From: Chryseobacterium lathyri
GTDB lineage: Bacteria; Bacteroidota; Bacteroidia; Flavobacteriales; Weeksellaceae
Direction of reading: 5' to 3'
Assembly: GCF_030812195.1 (NCBI RefSeq)
Contig: NZ_JAUSSF010000003.1
Span: 744,001 to 808,000 of the forward strand
DNA length: 64,000 bases
Position 1 is the first letter of the stretch. Every line of letters begins with the position of its first letter. The position numbers and the translations under genes were made by a program. The notes under the pieces are model-generated. The model was not told the DNA's origin, ran no database searches, and worked only from the letters and a program-made list of their open reading frames with translations. This document shows, piece by piece, positions 16,913 through 25,587 of the stretch.

Positions 16913-17431
16913 ATGAATTTAAAAACGTTAATCACACACAGTGTTCAGTACAATAATTGGGTAGTCAATAAATACATCGACTGGCTTTCCACAAAGTCTG
17001 ATGAGCAGCTTAACCAGGAAGTTATTTCAAGCTTTCCAACGATCTTATCAACCTTGCATCATATCTGGCAGACGCAGCAGTATTGGTGGGCTTATATTGC
17101 GGAAAATGGCGATTTCGATTTTGCTGCAAATTCTGCTGCATTGACTAAAGAAGAAATTTTTTCTGGTATAAAAAACAACTCCCAGAAATTAATGGAGTAC
17201 GTAGAAACCTTATCCGAAGAAGACCTGGCAAAAAACGTAAAAATTGAATCCCAATGGTTCCAGTGTGACTTTTCAAAATTCGAGTACATCCAGCATGTGA
17301 TCGTTCACGGAACATATCACAGAGGACAGATCGTTACCATGGGGCGGAATGTCGGGATCACAGATGCTCCAATGACAGATTACAACTTCTGGAATGTCTA
17401 TAAAAATTCAGAAGCAACATCTGAAGCATAA
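16913..17431 (+). CDS. DinB/YfiT-like four-helix-bundle protein
   Basis: 172 residues. The DinB fold is shown by the N-terminal NNWVVNKYIDWL, by HHIWQTQQYWW around residue 48 and by VIVHGTYHRGQIVTMGR around 126-142. Together these supply the three His ligands of a divalent metal site. Members act as metal-dependent thiol S-transferases using bacillithiol or mycothiol, or are damage-inducible without known activity. The actual substrate cannot be inferred. Not to be confused with the DNA polymerase IV gene dinB at 37809. Confidence 0.88.
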   Translation: MNLKTLITHSVQYNNWVVNKYIDWLSTKSDEQLNQEVISSFPTILSTLHHIWQTQQYWWAYIAENGDFDFAANSAALTKEEIFSGIKNNSQKLMEYVETLSEEDLAKNVKIESQWFQCDFSKFEYIQHVIVHGTYHRGQIVTMGRNVGITDAPMTDYNFWNVYKNSEATSEA

Positions 17432-17475
17432 CCCAATACCGGATATTTTATATTTTTCACCAAAGAATCAGGACA

Positions 17476-17892
17476 ATGAATTCAAATCTTTCTGAAGAAC
17501 CCATCATTTACTATCACGGCACAAAAGCCGATCTTAAACCCGGAGACCTCATCGAAATTGGTTTCAGCTCAAATTACGGCACCAAGAGAAAAGCAAAATA
17601 CATTTATCTTTCCGCTACTTTGGAAGCTGCCATATGGGGTGCAGAGTTAGCATTTGGAGAGGGAAAAGAAAGAATTTATATTGTAGAACCGACTGGTCCT
17701 ATTGAAGATGATCCCAATTTAACCGACAAAAAATTTCCCGGAAATCCCACAAAATCTTACCGGTCTCAACATCCTTTTAAAGTTATTGGAGAAGTTGAAG
17801 AGTGGCAGGGACATTCACCGGAACAGCTCAAGGCCATGAAAGATCACCTTGAAAAGCTAAAACAACAAGGCATTGAAGCTATTGAGGACTGA
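17476..17892 (+). CDS. arr: Rifamycin ADP-ribosyltransferase (Arr)
   Basis: 138 residues, the normal Arr size. The family blocks are intact: YYHGTKADLKPGDLI at 12-26, AKYIYLSATLEAAIWGAELA around 40-59, IYIVEPTGPIEDDPNLTDKKFPGNPTKSYRS (about 73-103) and EWQGHSPEQLKAMKDH. These hold the His-Tyr-Asp type NAD site of the family. The enzyme transfers ADP-ribose from NAD to rifamycins and inactivates them, in the cytoplasm. Surrounded by ordinary chromosomal genes with no integron, transposon or composition change, so it looks intrinsic rather than recently mobilised. The target gene rpoB is in the same window and has no resistance substitution. Confidence 0.93.
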   Translation: MNSNLSEEPIIYYHGTKADLKPGDLIEIGFSSNYGTKRKAKYIYLSATLEAAIWGAELAFGEGKERIYIVEPTGPIEDDPNLTDKKFPGNPTKSYRSQHPFKVIGEVEEWQGHSPEQLKAMKDHLEKLKQQGIEAIED

Positions 17893-17908
17893 TAAATACC
17901 ATTAAAAC

Positions 17909-18400
17909 ATGACAGATCTTGAACCCTGGGAAGAAAAGTTAAAAACAATATGGAATCAGCTGGGCAAAATCCCCAATGATGATTTTATTGAAAAAATAAA
18001 ACTGCATACGGACAAGCTCCACGATGCTTATCCTGCCATTGCAGATTTTGAAAGAGCCTGTGCCTACGATTCTACTGGCTTTGAAAAAAACGCAGAGCCG
18101 CTTTACAGATCTGCGTTAGAATTGGGTCTTACAGGATTACGGAGAAGAAGAGCCAGAATTCAGCTGGTAAGTACTTTACGGAATAATGGAAAATTTCATG
18201 AAAGCATAGAAATATTAAGAGAAGAAAAAGAAAGATATTCCGATGAGCTGGATGATGCCGTCAACGCATTTTTGGCGCTGTCGCTTTCCTCAGTCAACAA
18301 TGATAAGGAAGCATTGTCTTTAGTTCTGGAATCACTATCCGTACATTTGCCGAGGTATAATAAATCAGTGTATAATTATTCCAAGGAACTCATCAAATAA
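17909..18400 (+). CDS. Tetratricopeptide repeat protein (TPR_5 type)
   Basis: 163 residues starting 16 bases after arr on the same strand, so probably co-transcribed. Helical repeats are visible at about 30-75 (AIADFERACAYDSTGFEKNAEPLYRSALELGL), 80-115 (RRRARIQLVSTLRNNGKFHESIEILREE) and 120-155 (AVNAFLALSLSSVNNDKEALSLVLESL). The arrangement matches the TPR_5 family of small soluble proteins found as single genes in many bacteria. It likely binds a protein partner. A functional link to Arr is suggested only by adjacency. Confidence 0.82.
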   Translation: MTDLEPWEEKLKTIWNQLGKIPNDDFIEKIKLHTDKLHDAYPAIADFERACAYDSTGFEKNAEPLYRSALELGLTGLRRRRARIQLVSTLRNNGKFHESIEILREEKERYSDELDDAVNAFLALSLSSVNNDKEALSLVLESLSVHLPRYNKSVYNYSKELIK

Positions 18401-18579
18401 ACAATATCCCTGAATTGGGATAAGGATTAAAATAATTGGTTTCATGTATTTTCTTATCTCAAATTCAGATTAATATTTTTTACATTCATCAATTAAATAA
18501 CTTCACAGACGTCCCTGTTCTGTTACTTTTCGTAATTTAACAGTCCGGACATGATTTCCATATCACCAAATATCACATT

Positions 18580-19338
18580 ATGAAAACCAACAGCAATGTA
18601 AAGACAAAGCTTTCTATACTTCTGTGCTGTATCTGTCTCCTGCTCAATTCCTGTTCAGAGCCAGCTCCTGCATCAAAAATTGAAGATATTTCGGATTTAA
18701 AAGCCGAAATTGAAATCTACCAGAGTTTAACGGATGAAAATGACAACAGCATTTCTGTAATCCTGTATGATAAAAAAGGAAAAGAATTCGGCAATGATTC
18801 TGTGAAAATAACCGTCAACGAGAAAAAAGCAGAATACAAAATTATGCAGCAGCTGTATTACGGTAAAAACTACGATTACCGTGCTGAAAATGTACCTCCC
18901 AAAAATGACAGCTATGAGCTCCGGATCCAGCTGAGCAATGGAAAAAAGTTTTTTCTGTCCCGTATCCCTTCCCTGAAACTAAGCAGCTCGCGAAACATTA
19001 TCTATAGAGAAAATGCACCATTGAACCAGGACTACTCTATACAATGGTCCGGGCTTCAGGATGTCAATGTGCTCTATCTATCCAAAAGTGTAAAAATTCA
19101 GACGAAAGAAAAAAGCAATATAGAAACCTTTGTAGAACAGGCTGCAGACACCATAAAGATTGGCCCTTCCGGAAATTACGCCATAAAAAAAGAAACATTC
19201 TCGAAGCCCGGCGAAACGCTGAGTATGATGAATTTTGAGTTCACAGCAGAGAAAGACGGCATAGTAAATCCTCAGCTTCTAAAAGGAAGCAGCGGCAAAA
19301 TCAGGGGCTATCATGAGGAAAGAGTAAGTTTTAAATAG
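18580..19338 (+). CDS. Putative lipoprotein of unknown function
   Basis: 252 residues. The lipobox LLLNSCSEP puts the lipidated Cys at about residue 26, preceded by a hydrophobic stretch with several further Cys. The mature part shows a beta-sandwich pattern (EIEIYQSLTDENDNSISVILYDKKG, later YELRIQLSNGKKFFLSRIPSLKL) and no catalytic motif. No family recognised. Its own terminator follows at 19435. Confidence 0.7.
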   Translation: MKTNSNVKTKLSILLCCICLLLNSCSEPAPASKIEDISDLKAEIEIYQSLTDENDNSISVILYDKKGKEFGNDSVKITVNEKKAEYKIMQQLYYGKNYDYRAENVPPKNDSYELRIQLSNGKKFFLSRIPSLKLSSSRNIIYRENAPLNQDYSIQWSGLQDVNVLYLSKSVKIQTKEKSNIETFVEQAADTIKIGPSGNYAIKKETFSKPGETLSMMNFEFTAEKDGIVNPQLLKGSSGKIRGYHEERVSFK

Positions 19339-19434
19339 TACTTTAAAGCAATATGACGTTTTATTGCAAGATCATGACGAATTATGGTAGGGAAGAATGA
19401 ATTTCTGGAATGGAAATAGTAAAATTTATAAAGC

Positions 19435-19463
19435 AAAACGTTCGTTCTTCAGAGCGTTTTTCT
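19435..19463 (+). terminator. Terminator after the lipoprotein gene
   Basis: AAAACGTTC and GAGCGTTTTT pair around a short loop (one G-U pair), followed by T-rich sequence. Confidence 0.75.
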
Positions 19464-19503
19464 GTATTTTTACAAGTATTCAACGATAAATCCATACTAT
19501 CAT

Positions 19504-20052
19504 ATGAGAAAAATAATCCTGGACCTGGCTGTCACTTTAGATGGATTCATTGAAGGTCCCAATGGCGAAACAGACTGGTGCATCATGGATGATGACATGA
19601 ATTTTGACGGATTTCTGAACAGTGTTGATACCATCTTTTATGGAAGAGTAAGTTATGATTCCTGGGGAACGTATCAGCCGGAAGAAACCGCTGATCCTGA
19701 AGAAAAGAAATTTTGGCAATCCATTCATTCTAAAAATAAGTATGTTTTTTCAGGACAGAACAGAAAAGATCCAGGAGCCATTTTTATCAGCTCCGATATT
19801 GCTGAAAAAGTAGCTGAAATTAAGAAACAGAATGGAAAAGATATCTGGCTGTATGGCGGAGCAAGTCTTATTAAAACCTTTATTAATTCAGATCTTATTG
19901 ATGTATACAGAATTTCAGTTCACCCCGTTGCTTTGGGAAGCGGAAAACCTTTGTTTGAAAACCTGAAAGAAAGACTGGAGCTGAAACTGATCACTACAAA
20001 CGTTTTCAGATCAGGAGTGGTACAGCTTATCTACGAGCCAAAAGACCAATAA
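19504..20052 (+). CDS. Dihydrofolate-reductase-family protein (RibD C-terminal domain type)
   Basis: 182 residues. MRKIILDLAVTLDGFIEGPNGETDW, TIFYGRVSYDSW, IWLYGGASLIKTF and IDVYRISVHPVALGSGKPLF are the landmarks of the RibD_C/YyaP-like branch of the DHFR fold, an NADPH-dependent reductase of unknown substrate. It is not the housekeeping folate enzyme (FolA) because the folate-site motifs differ. It is 26 bases upstream of a hydrolase gene on the same strand, so the two may form one transcript. Confidence 0.85.
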   Translation: MRKIILDLAVTLDGFIEGPNGETDWCIMDDDMNFDGFLNSVDTIFYGRVSYDSWGTYQPEETADPEEKKFWQSIHSKNKYVFSGQNRKDPGAIFISSDIAEKVAEIKKQNGKDIWLYGGASLIKTFINSDLIDVYRISVHPVALGSGKPLFENLKERLELKLITTNVFRSGVVQLIYEPKDQ

Positions 20053-20078
20053 ATTAAATCTCATAAAATATAATAATC

Positions 20079-20867
20079 ATGGAAAAATACACAAAGTCTT
20101 CGGACGGACAGAATATTCATTTTAAAGAAAGCGGACAGGGAAACCCTTCCATCTTATTCGTACACGGATGGCTCGGCAATGCAGAATGGTGGAACAGCCA
20201 GCAGGAATATTTCAAAGACAGATATCATATCGTGCAGATGGATCTTGCCGGGCACGGAAAATCTGGCACCTCCAGAAATGAATGGACAAGCGCATTGTAT
20301 GCAGATGATATCATAGCGGTAGCAGGCCAGATAAATTCTTCCGGAATCATCCTTGTAGGACATTCTATGTCGGGAGCCTATGTTCTTGAAGCGTCTTTAA
20401 AAATCCCTCAGGTAAAAGCGCTTATCCTGATCGACACTGTAAAAGATCTTGACGAAGCGTTCACTGAAGAACAGGCCGAACAGTTTTTATTCATGCATTA
20501 CCGCAATGATTTTAAAAATGCCGTTGAAAATATTCTTCCTCAATATCTTTTTGCAGAAAAAACGCCATCCGATGTAAAACGCAGTCTTCAGGATGAGTTT
20601 CTTCAAAATACATCGGAAAAAGCCATTGATCTGCTCAGACCTTTGTATAAGAAAGATTACAGGGAAACGGCGTCCCAAGTTCAGGTTCCGGTAAGAGCTA
20701 TCAATTCCGATAACTTCCCTACCAACATGGAGAATAACCGGAAATATTTAAAAGATTATAATTATACTGAAATAGCCGGGCTAGGCCACTATCCTATGCT
20801 GGAAAATCCAAAAGAATTTAACCGTATCCTTGATGACATTCTTAAAGAAATCAATGGGAAGCCTTAA
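20079..20867 (+). CDS. Alpha/beta hydrolase
   Basis: 262 residues. Oxyanion-hole segment FVHGWLGNAEWW (residues 26-37), nucleophile elbow GHSMSG around 91-96 and a terminal GLGHYPMLE supplying the catalytic His; the acid is probably the Asp in INSDNFP. No signal peptide, so cytoplasmic. The lid region (about 130-200) is helical as in small esterases. Substrate unknown. Close spacing on both sides suggests a short operon with the DHFR-like gene and DUF2200. Confidence 0.85.
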   Translation: MEKYTKSSDGQNIHFKESGQGNPSILFVHGWLGNAEWWNSQQEYFKDRYHIVQMDLAGHGKSGTSRNEWTSALYADDIIAVAGQINSSGIILVGHSMSGAYVLEASLKIPQVKALILIDTVKDLDEAFTEEQAEQFLFMHYRNDFKNAVENILPQYLFAEKTPSDVKRSLQDEFLQNTSEKAIDLLRPLYKKDYRETASQVQVPVRAINSDNFPTNMENNRKYLKDYNYTEIAGLGHYPMLENPKEFNRILDDILKEINGKP

Positions 20868-20897
20868 TACGAGTAAGTTGAACATTAATTAAAAGCC

Positions 20898-21248
20898 ATG
20901 CAGAACACCAGAATTTATACTACTGCTTTTGCCAGTGTTTATCCTCATTATATTCAAAAAGCAGAAAAGAAAGGACGTACAAAATCCGAAGTTCATGAAA
21001 TCATATTCTGGTTAACAGGATATGATGAAAAAAGTTTACAGGAAATTTTAGATAACAGAACAGATTTTAAAACATTCTTTGAACAGGCGCCACAAATGAA
21101 TCCCAATGTTTCACTGATCAAGGGAGTCATCTGTGGATACCGTGTGGAAGATATTGAAGATGAACTGATGAGAAATATCCGTTATCTGGATAAACTTATT
21201 GATGAGCTGGCAAAGGGAAAGAAGATGGAGAAGATATTGAGAGAATAG
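20898..21248 (+). CDS. DUF2200 family protein
   Basis: 116 residues. RIYTTAFASVYPHYIQKAEKKGRTK at the N-terminus and IIFWLTGYDEKSLQ, then NPNVSLIKGVICGYRVEDIEDELMR are characteristic of DUF2200, a small soluble family of unknown function found in Proteobacteria, Firmicutes and Bacteroidota. 30 bases after the hydrolase gene, so likely the last gene of that unit. Confidence 0.88.
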   Translation: MQNTRIYTTAFASVYPHYIQKAEKKGRTKSEVHEIIFWLTGYDEKSLQEILDNRTDFKTFFEQAPQMNPNVSLIKGVICGYRVEDIEDELMRNIRYLDKLIDELAKGKKMEKILRE

Positions 21249-21395
21249 GGCAGCCGTTCTGAACTAAAAATATAATTAAACTGAATCAAACTCTTCCTCA
21301 ATTCAAGAAACTTTCCGAAATTTGTGGCCTGTGCGTTAAATATAATCAATGAAATAAAAATTTAAATCAGAACATACAGTAAAACTTAGTATAAG

Positions 21396-21517
21396 TTTTC
21401 TTCGGGGCAGGGTGAAATTCCCTACCGGCGGTTACAGTCCGCGACTCCTTTCTTTTGAAGGGACTGATTTGGTGAAATTCCAAAACCGACAGTTAAAGTC
21501 TGGATGGGAGAAGAAAA
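21396..21517 (+). ncRNA. FMN riboswitch (RFN element) upstream of ribB
   Basis: The conserved RFN core is present: GGGGCAGGGTGAAATTCC, TACCGGCGGT, AGTCCGCGA, GATTTGGTGAAATTCC and AGTCTGGATGGGAGAAG. Helix P1 is TTTTCTTC (21396-21403) with GAAGAAAA (21510-21517). Downstream, ATGAAACGG (21517-21525) can pair with CCGTATTTCAT (21555-21565), a long hairpin that overlaps the edge of P1 and could serve as the expression platform. FMN binding should lower ribB expression, probably at translation or by early termination. Confidence 0.95.
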
Positions 21518-21609
21518 TGAAACGGTCAGTAAGATTCCTTACAGGCTTATTATGCCGTATTTCATTTCCATGTACCGAAGACTATTTTAACTTTTAAAAG
21601 TAAAATAAC

Positions 21610-22254
21610 ATGGAAAAATTATTAGAACAATTTGGAGCAACCTCCACAGAACGTGTAGAAAATGCACTTCTAAAACTACAACAGGGAAAAGGAATTCTTT
21701 TAGTAGATGATGAAAACCGTGAAAACGAAGGCGATATCATCTTTCCCGCATCCACCATTACAGAAAAGGACATGGCACTTCTGATCCGCGAATGCAGCGG
21801 AATCGTCTGTCTGTGCATTTCAGAAGAGAAAAGTAAACATCTCAATCTCCGTCCGATGGTAGAGAACAACAACTCTAAAAACCAGACGGCATTCACCATT
21901 TCTATTGAAGCCAAAGAAGGCGTTGAATCCGGCGTTTCAGCAAGAGACCGGGTAACAACAATCAGAACTGCCGTGGCAGAAAATGCAGAAGCCGACCATA
22001 TTGCAAGCCCGGGGCACGTTTTTCCATTAATTGCTAAAAAAGGGGGTGTTTTTGAGAGACGCGGACATACTGAAGGCAGCGTAGATCTGGTGAAAATGGC
22101 CAATCTCGGTGACGATGCCGTACTCTGCGAACTGACCAATGAAGACGGCTCTATGGCAAGGCTTCCGGAAATCGTGAATTTTGCCTCCCAAAAAGAAATG
22201 AGCGTCGTAACTATTGAAGATATTTACGCCTACCGCAAAATAATAAGCAACTAA
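21610..22254 (+). CDS. ribB: 3,4-dihydroxy-2-butanone-4-phosphate synthase RibB
   Basis: 214 residues, the length of monofunctional RibB; no GTP cyclohydrolase II domain is attached. The active-site block VDDENRENEGDIIF (about 36-49), SARDRVTTIRTA (about 115-126), SPGHVFPLIAKKGGVFERRGHTEGSVDL (about 136-163) and CELTNEDGSMARLPE are all intact, supplying the acidic Mg2+ ligands and the HTE motif. It converts ribulose 5-phosphate to the four-carbon unit of riboflavin plus formate. Controlled by the FMN riboswitch 92 bases upstream. It appears as a stand-alone vitamin-supply gene with a strong terminator. Confidence 0.96.
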   Translation: MEKLLEQFGATSTERVENALLKLQQGKGILLVDDENRENEGDIIFPASTITEKDMALLIRECSGIVCLCISEEKSKHLNLRPMVENNNSKNQTAFTISIEAKEGVESGVSARDRVTTIRTAVAENAEADHIASPGHVFPLIAKKGGVFERRGHTEGSVDLVKMANLGDDAVLCELTNEDGSMARLPEIVNFASQKEMSVVTIEDIYAYRKIISN

Positions 22255-22275
22255 AAATATATGTAACGCACAGAA

Positions 22276-22304
22276 CCACCGCCCGATTTCATCGGGCGGC
22301 GGTC
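22276..22304. terminator. Terminator between convergent ribB and receptor genes
   Basis: CCGCCCGAT (22279-22287) and ATCGGGCGG (22291-22299) pair perfectly with a TTC loop. It is GC-rich with a weak T-tract, and probably serves both strands. Confidence 0.7.
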
Positions 22305-22326
22305 TTATTAAATATTCATTAAAAAA

Positions 22327-24411
22327 TTAAAAAGTGGCTGCAGGAGCAGTTTCGTTATTCAGTTTTCTTTGGATTTCTGTTTTCTTTCCTTTTGAAAAAT
22401 CAAAGCTTACGCCCAGAACAAACATGGACTTATTATTCATAATCTTCGTATGAACATTATAATCCACTAAACTTTCAGGAAGACTTTTTGTTTTATACTC
22501 CGAAGGCATCCCGATCCAGTACATTCCCGCCGTAAAATTCCAGTTTTTAAGTCTGTAACTGGCGAAGAGATGATTCTGGTTTTCATTCGTATTAAGGAAA
22601 GCACCGTTTAGTGTATACACCGGGACATTGACCATATACTGCACACCAAACGATTTGTATTCCGAGGATACTGAAAAATTATTAGCCAGGTAATCGTTTT
22701 TGATCAGCGCACCTTTACTCGTTCTTAAAGTCTCTGAGGTTGGTGTTAATACGGCTTTCAAAACAAGCAGACTGCTTCCGAACGGCTTATAAGAACCGGA
22801 CAGCTGTACTCCATACCGCTGGGCATTTTTCCCGTTTTCGTAGGTCAGTGCATATCCTCCGAAAGTATCATCCAGAACATAATATTGATTGATGACACGA
22901 TCCGTATACCGGTAGAAAAGGGTTGCATTAAAGTCAAACTTTTTATTATTAAAAGAATAAATTAAATTATTGGAGAAATTCTGCTGTGATTTAAGGAAAG
23001 GATTCCCCTTCTGGACAATATTCGGGGCAAGCTGTACCACATTACTGCTGAGCGCGCTGCTCCATGGGCTTGTAGGACTGTAACTGCTTGTCAGCCTTAG
23101 GCTTTGGTTACTTTTCAGCTGATAGCCCAGGATAACTTTTGGCGTGAATGACCATTCATCAAAGGTATTTGCCGCACTTTTATTATGAATATTGGTAAGT
23201 CCCGCTCCGATCCTGTAGCTAAATTTATCTACTTTTCCTGAAAACTCAGAATAAAAGTACTGTTCAAGGTAATTAACGCTGTACTGTGAATATCCTGCAA
23301 GATTATTCAGATCGTTGGAAATAGCAGTGCTTGAAATACGGTAGCCTGAAGAAAGCTTTCCTGCTTTAAAGTCATGAGTATGGGCAAATTCACCGACAAA
23401 ATTAGTCTGCTCTGTTTCCAGGACCATATCATTGTCATACACTGAAATTCCGGTAGGAATGATCCATTCCCTGGCAGATTCAGTCGTGTTGGTCTTATAA
23501 TGGGAGCCTACCACGTTTAAACTTAATTCATCCTTAGACCCTATCTTTTTGGAATAATACAGATCCAGTTTAGGAATCGTATAGCTGGAGCCACTATTTT
23601 TAAACATTTCGTGTTCTTCGCTAAAACTATCTTTTATAAAAACACTTTTTCCGGTTCCTTTTGAAAACCTGCTGAAAATATCCATATTCAGTCTAGTCTG
23701 GAAAACATAGTCATCAGGGACCATACGTGTATAGCGCAAAGCAATATTCTGAGAAGTATATCCAAAATGATCCTGCCTTTTCTCATCCGAACGGTAATAC
23801 TCTCCGTTGAGCTTGTAATCATAGATGCTCTGAACTTTTCTGTTGTCATAATCCCTGAGATTAAGCGAATATTCCAATCCGAAATTATTCTTCCCTTTGG
23901 TAAAATTAGCATAGGAAGATGCATTCACAAATCCCGTAGTCAATCCCGACATTACATCTGCTCCGAAAACATATCCGCTTTCATTGGATCTTGTAATAAT
24001 ATTGATCACGGTTTCCGCTCTGGAAGCCCATCTCGCGGGTGGGATATCATAATATTCCACTTTCACCACCTCGCTTGGCACAACACTCCTGATCTGCAGG
24101 TCTGTGGCCTCTATCCCATTGATAAGGAACAGAGAAGTTCCGCCTTTTGTACTTATAATGGTATTGGAAACAGGATCCAGCTGCAGTTCAGGCAGCGTTT
24201 GAAGTAAGTCTTTTGCATACCTTGCTTTCTCCAAAGCTTCTTTATCAAAGGTGTAAACGGACTTGTCCGAAAACTGCTTTTTACGTTGAGACTTTAAAAT
24301 CACTTCCTGGATTTCCTTTGTGCCCACCCCTAAAGTATCATTTTTCGTGCTCTCCTGCGAAAACACCAAAATCCCACAAAGAAAAAACACAGAATATATA
24401 GTCTTTTTCAT
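22327..24411 (-). CDS. TonB-dependent-receptor-like outer-membrane beta-barrel protein
   Basis: 694 residues from the ATG at 24411, chosen because MKKTIYSVFFLCGILVFSQ is then a clean signal peptide; an in-frame ATG 12 codons upstream only adds a non-signal stretch. Residues about 75-145 resemble a TonB plug (DLLQTLPELQLD, LFLINGIEATDLQIRSVVP, VVKVEYYDIPPARW). The rest is an outer_membrane beta-barrel of the OMP_b-brl_3 type with many alternating strands. It lacks a SusD partner and the usual N-terminal carboxypeptidase-like domain is missing. Substrate unknown. Single gene on the minus strand. Confidence 0.82.
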   Translation of the reverse strand: MKKTIYSVFFLCGILVFSQESTKNDTLGVGTKEIQEVILKSQRKKQFSDKSVYTFDKEALEKARYAKDLLQTLPELQLDPVSNTIISTKGGTSLFLINGIEATDLQIRSVVPSEVVKVEYYDIPPARWASRAETVINIITRSNESGYVFGADVMSGLTTGFVNASSYANFTKGKNNFGLEYSLNLRDYDNRKVQSIYDYKLNGEYYRSDEKRQDHFGYTSQNIALRYTRMVPDDYVFQTRLNMDIFSRFSKGTGKSVFIKDSFSEEHEMFKNSGSSYTIPKLDLYYSKKIGSKDELSLNVVGSHYKTNTTESAREWIIPTGISVYDNDMVLETEQTNFVGEFAHTHDFKAGKLSSGYRISSTAISNDLNNLAGYSQYSVNYLEQYFYSEFSGKVDKFSYRIGAGLTNIHNKSAANTFDEWSFTPKVILGYQLKSNQSLRLTSSYSPTSPWSSALSSNVVQLAPNIVQKGNPFLKSQQNFSNNLIYSFNNKKFDFNATLFYRYTDRVINQYYVLDDTFGGYALTYENGKNAQRYGVQLSGSYKPFGSSLLVLKAVLTPTSETLRTSKGALIKNDYLANNFSVSSEYKSFGVQYMVNVPVYTLNGAFLNTNENQNHLFASYRLKNWNFTAGMYWIGMPSEYKTKSLPESLVDYNVHTKIMNNKSMFVLGVSFDFSKGKKTEIQRKLNNETAPAATF

Positions 24412-24727
24412 AGTCAGAAATAAATTGTATTGATGAAAATAAGACATTCAATCTCTAACATTCATTACATGTATCTCAAGATTTAAAGGAAATAAAAGCA
24501 AATAACTAACCTATAGCAACTCATTTATCTTACCATATTTAATACTACATTAAACAAAAAGCTGAATTAAAGCTTCAGTTAAATCTTCTGTTGTATTAAG
24601 CTATATGTAAGAATGAACCATACATCAATATTATTAGTTTTGAATTAAAAATTAAATCATATTGAAATATTATTGGTTTTTTGCCTGCTTTTTGCTGCTA
24701 TTTCTTTACATCACAAAATATAAAATC
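24412..24727. other. Intergenic region between divergent outer-membrane genes
   Basis: 316 bases, AT-rich. The only recognisable site is TAGTTTTG at 24635-24642, a -7-type element for the gene at 24728. A small hairpin (CTGAATTAAAGCTTCAG, near 24564) has no clear role. No small gene seen. Confidence 0.5.
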
Positions 24728-25480
24728 ATGAAAAAATTCCTCACCTTAATTCCCTTTTTTCTGTTTTCAGAAGCAGACACACAGGAACTTCAGGCTGTTC
24801 CTACGGAGAAAATGAACATTATTAAAACCAACGTTACAGCTTATACATTTAGAAATATTAACCTGTCTTACGAAAGAGCGATCAACCAGTGGTTCTCTCT
24901 TAACATAGGTTTCGGAACAATGACACAGGGAAAAGTGCCATTCATTAATGCATTTTTGAAAGACGAAGATGAAAAAAGATTCCAAAATCTGAGAGTAAAG
25001 GCAACCAATTTCACGATTGAACCCAGGTTTTACATCGGAAGAGGCTACGGCAGGGGATTCTACTTTGCACCCTATTACCGGTATTCAGATGTTTCTTCCA
25101 ATAGCTTTGACTTCTATTACGATTATGATGCTATCGATGGAAATACCTACCAGATCCCCCTCAAGGGACAGGGAAGCACCAGCGGAAACAGTGGCGGCCT
25201 GATGGTTGGCGTACAGTTTTTCCTTACCAGAAGCCAGAATCTGGTTCTTGATTTCTGGATCGCAGGTGCCCATTATGGTAGTGGAAAAGGTGACTTCACT
25301 ATGACCAGCAATTATGTGCTGACTCCGGAAATGCAGGCACAGCTTAAGCAGGAAATTGAAAATCTTGATATCCCTTTTGTAGAGTATGCCGTAGAAACGA
25401 ATCCCAATGGAGCAAAAGTAAAAGTGGACGGGCCATGGGCAGGCTTTAGAAGCGGGCTGTCGATTGGGTACAGATTTTAA
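24728..25480 (+). CDS. DUF3575-like outer-membrane protein
   Basis: 250 residues from ATG 24728, giving a signal-like MKKFLTLIPFFLFSEADTQ. An upstream TTG frame start (24662) overlaps the promoter and is rejected. The mature protein is a small beta-barrel pattern: KTNVTAYTFRNINLSYERAI, then FTIEPRFYIGRGYGRGFYFAPYYRY and the terminal GLSIGYRF, matching DUF3575-like barrels of Bacteroidota. Expressed from the -7 element at 24635-24642. Function unknown, envelope location likely. Confidence 0.75.
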   Translation: MKKFLTLIPFFLFSEADTQELQAVPTEKMNIIKTNVTAYTFRNINLSYERAINQWFSLNIGFGTMTQGKVPFINAFLKDEDEKRFQNLRVKATNFTIEPRFYIGRGYGRGFYFAPYYRYSDVSSNSFDFYYDYDAIDGNTYQIPLKGQGSTSGNSGGLMVGVQFFLTRSQNLVLDFWIAGAHYGSGKGDFTMTSNYVLTPEMQAQLKQEIENLDIPFVEYAVETNPNGAKVKVDGPWAGFRSGLSIGYRF

Positions 25481-25500
25481 AAATGATATTTACCATTTTT

Positions 25501-25530
25501 AAGCCGTTCTTAAAAGAGCGGCTTATTTTT
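25501..25530 (+). terminator. Terminator after the DUF3575-like gene
   Basis: AAGCCGTTCT (25501-25510) pairs with AGAGCGGCTT (25515-25524) with a TAAA loop and one G-U pair, followed by ATTTTTTT. Confidence 0.85.
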
Positions 25531-25587
25531 TTACAAAATTTGTATCTTGCCTTTCTTTATACCTCTTCATTATCTACAAATAAATCT

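Noticed and set aside
24662..24727. TTG-initiated extension of the DUF3575-like protein
   Set aside because: It adds 22 residues before a good signal peptide at ATG 24728, and the second start follows the -7 element at the expected distance.
25483..25587. 35-codon extension of the MHS transporter
   Set aside because: It passes through the terminator of the preceding gene, and family members begin near MNSSPITTAQ.
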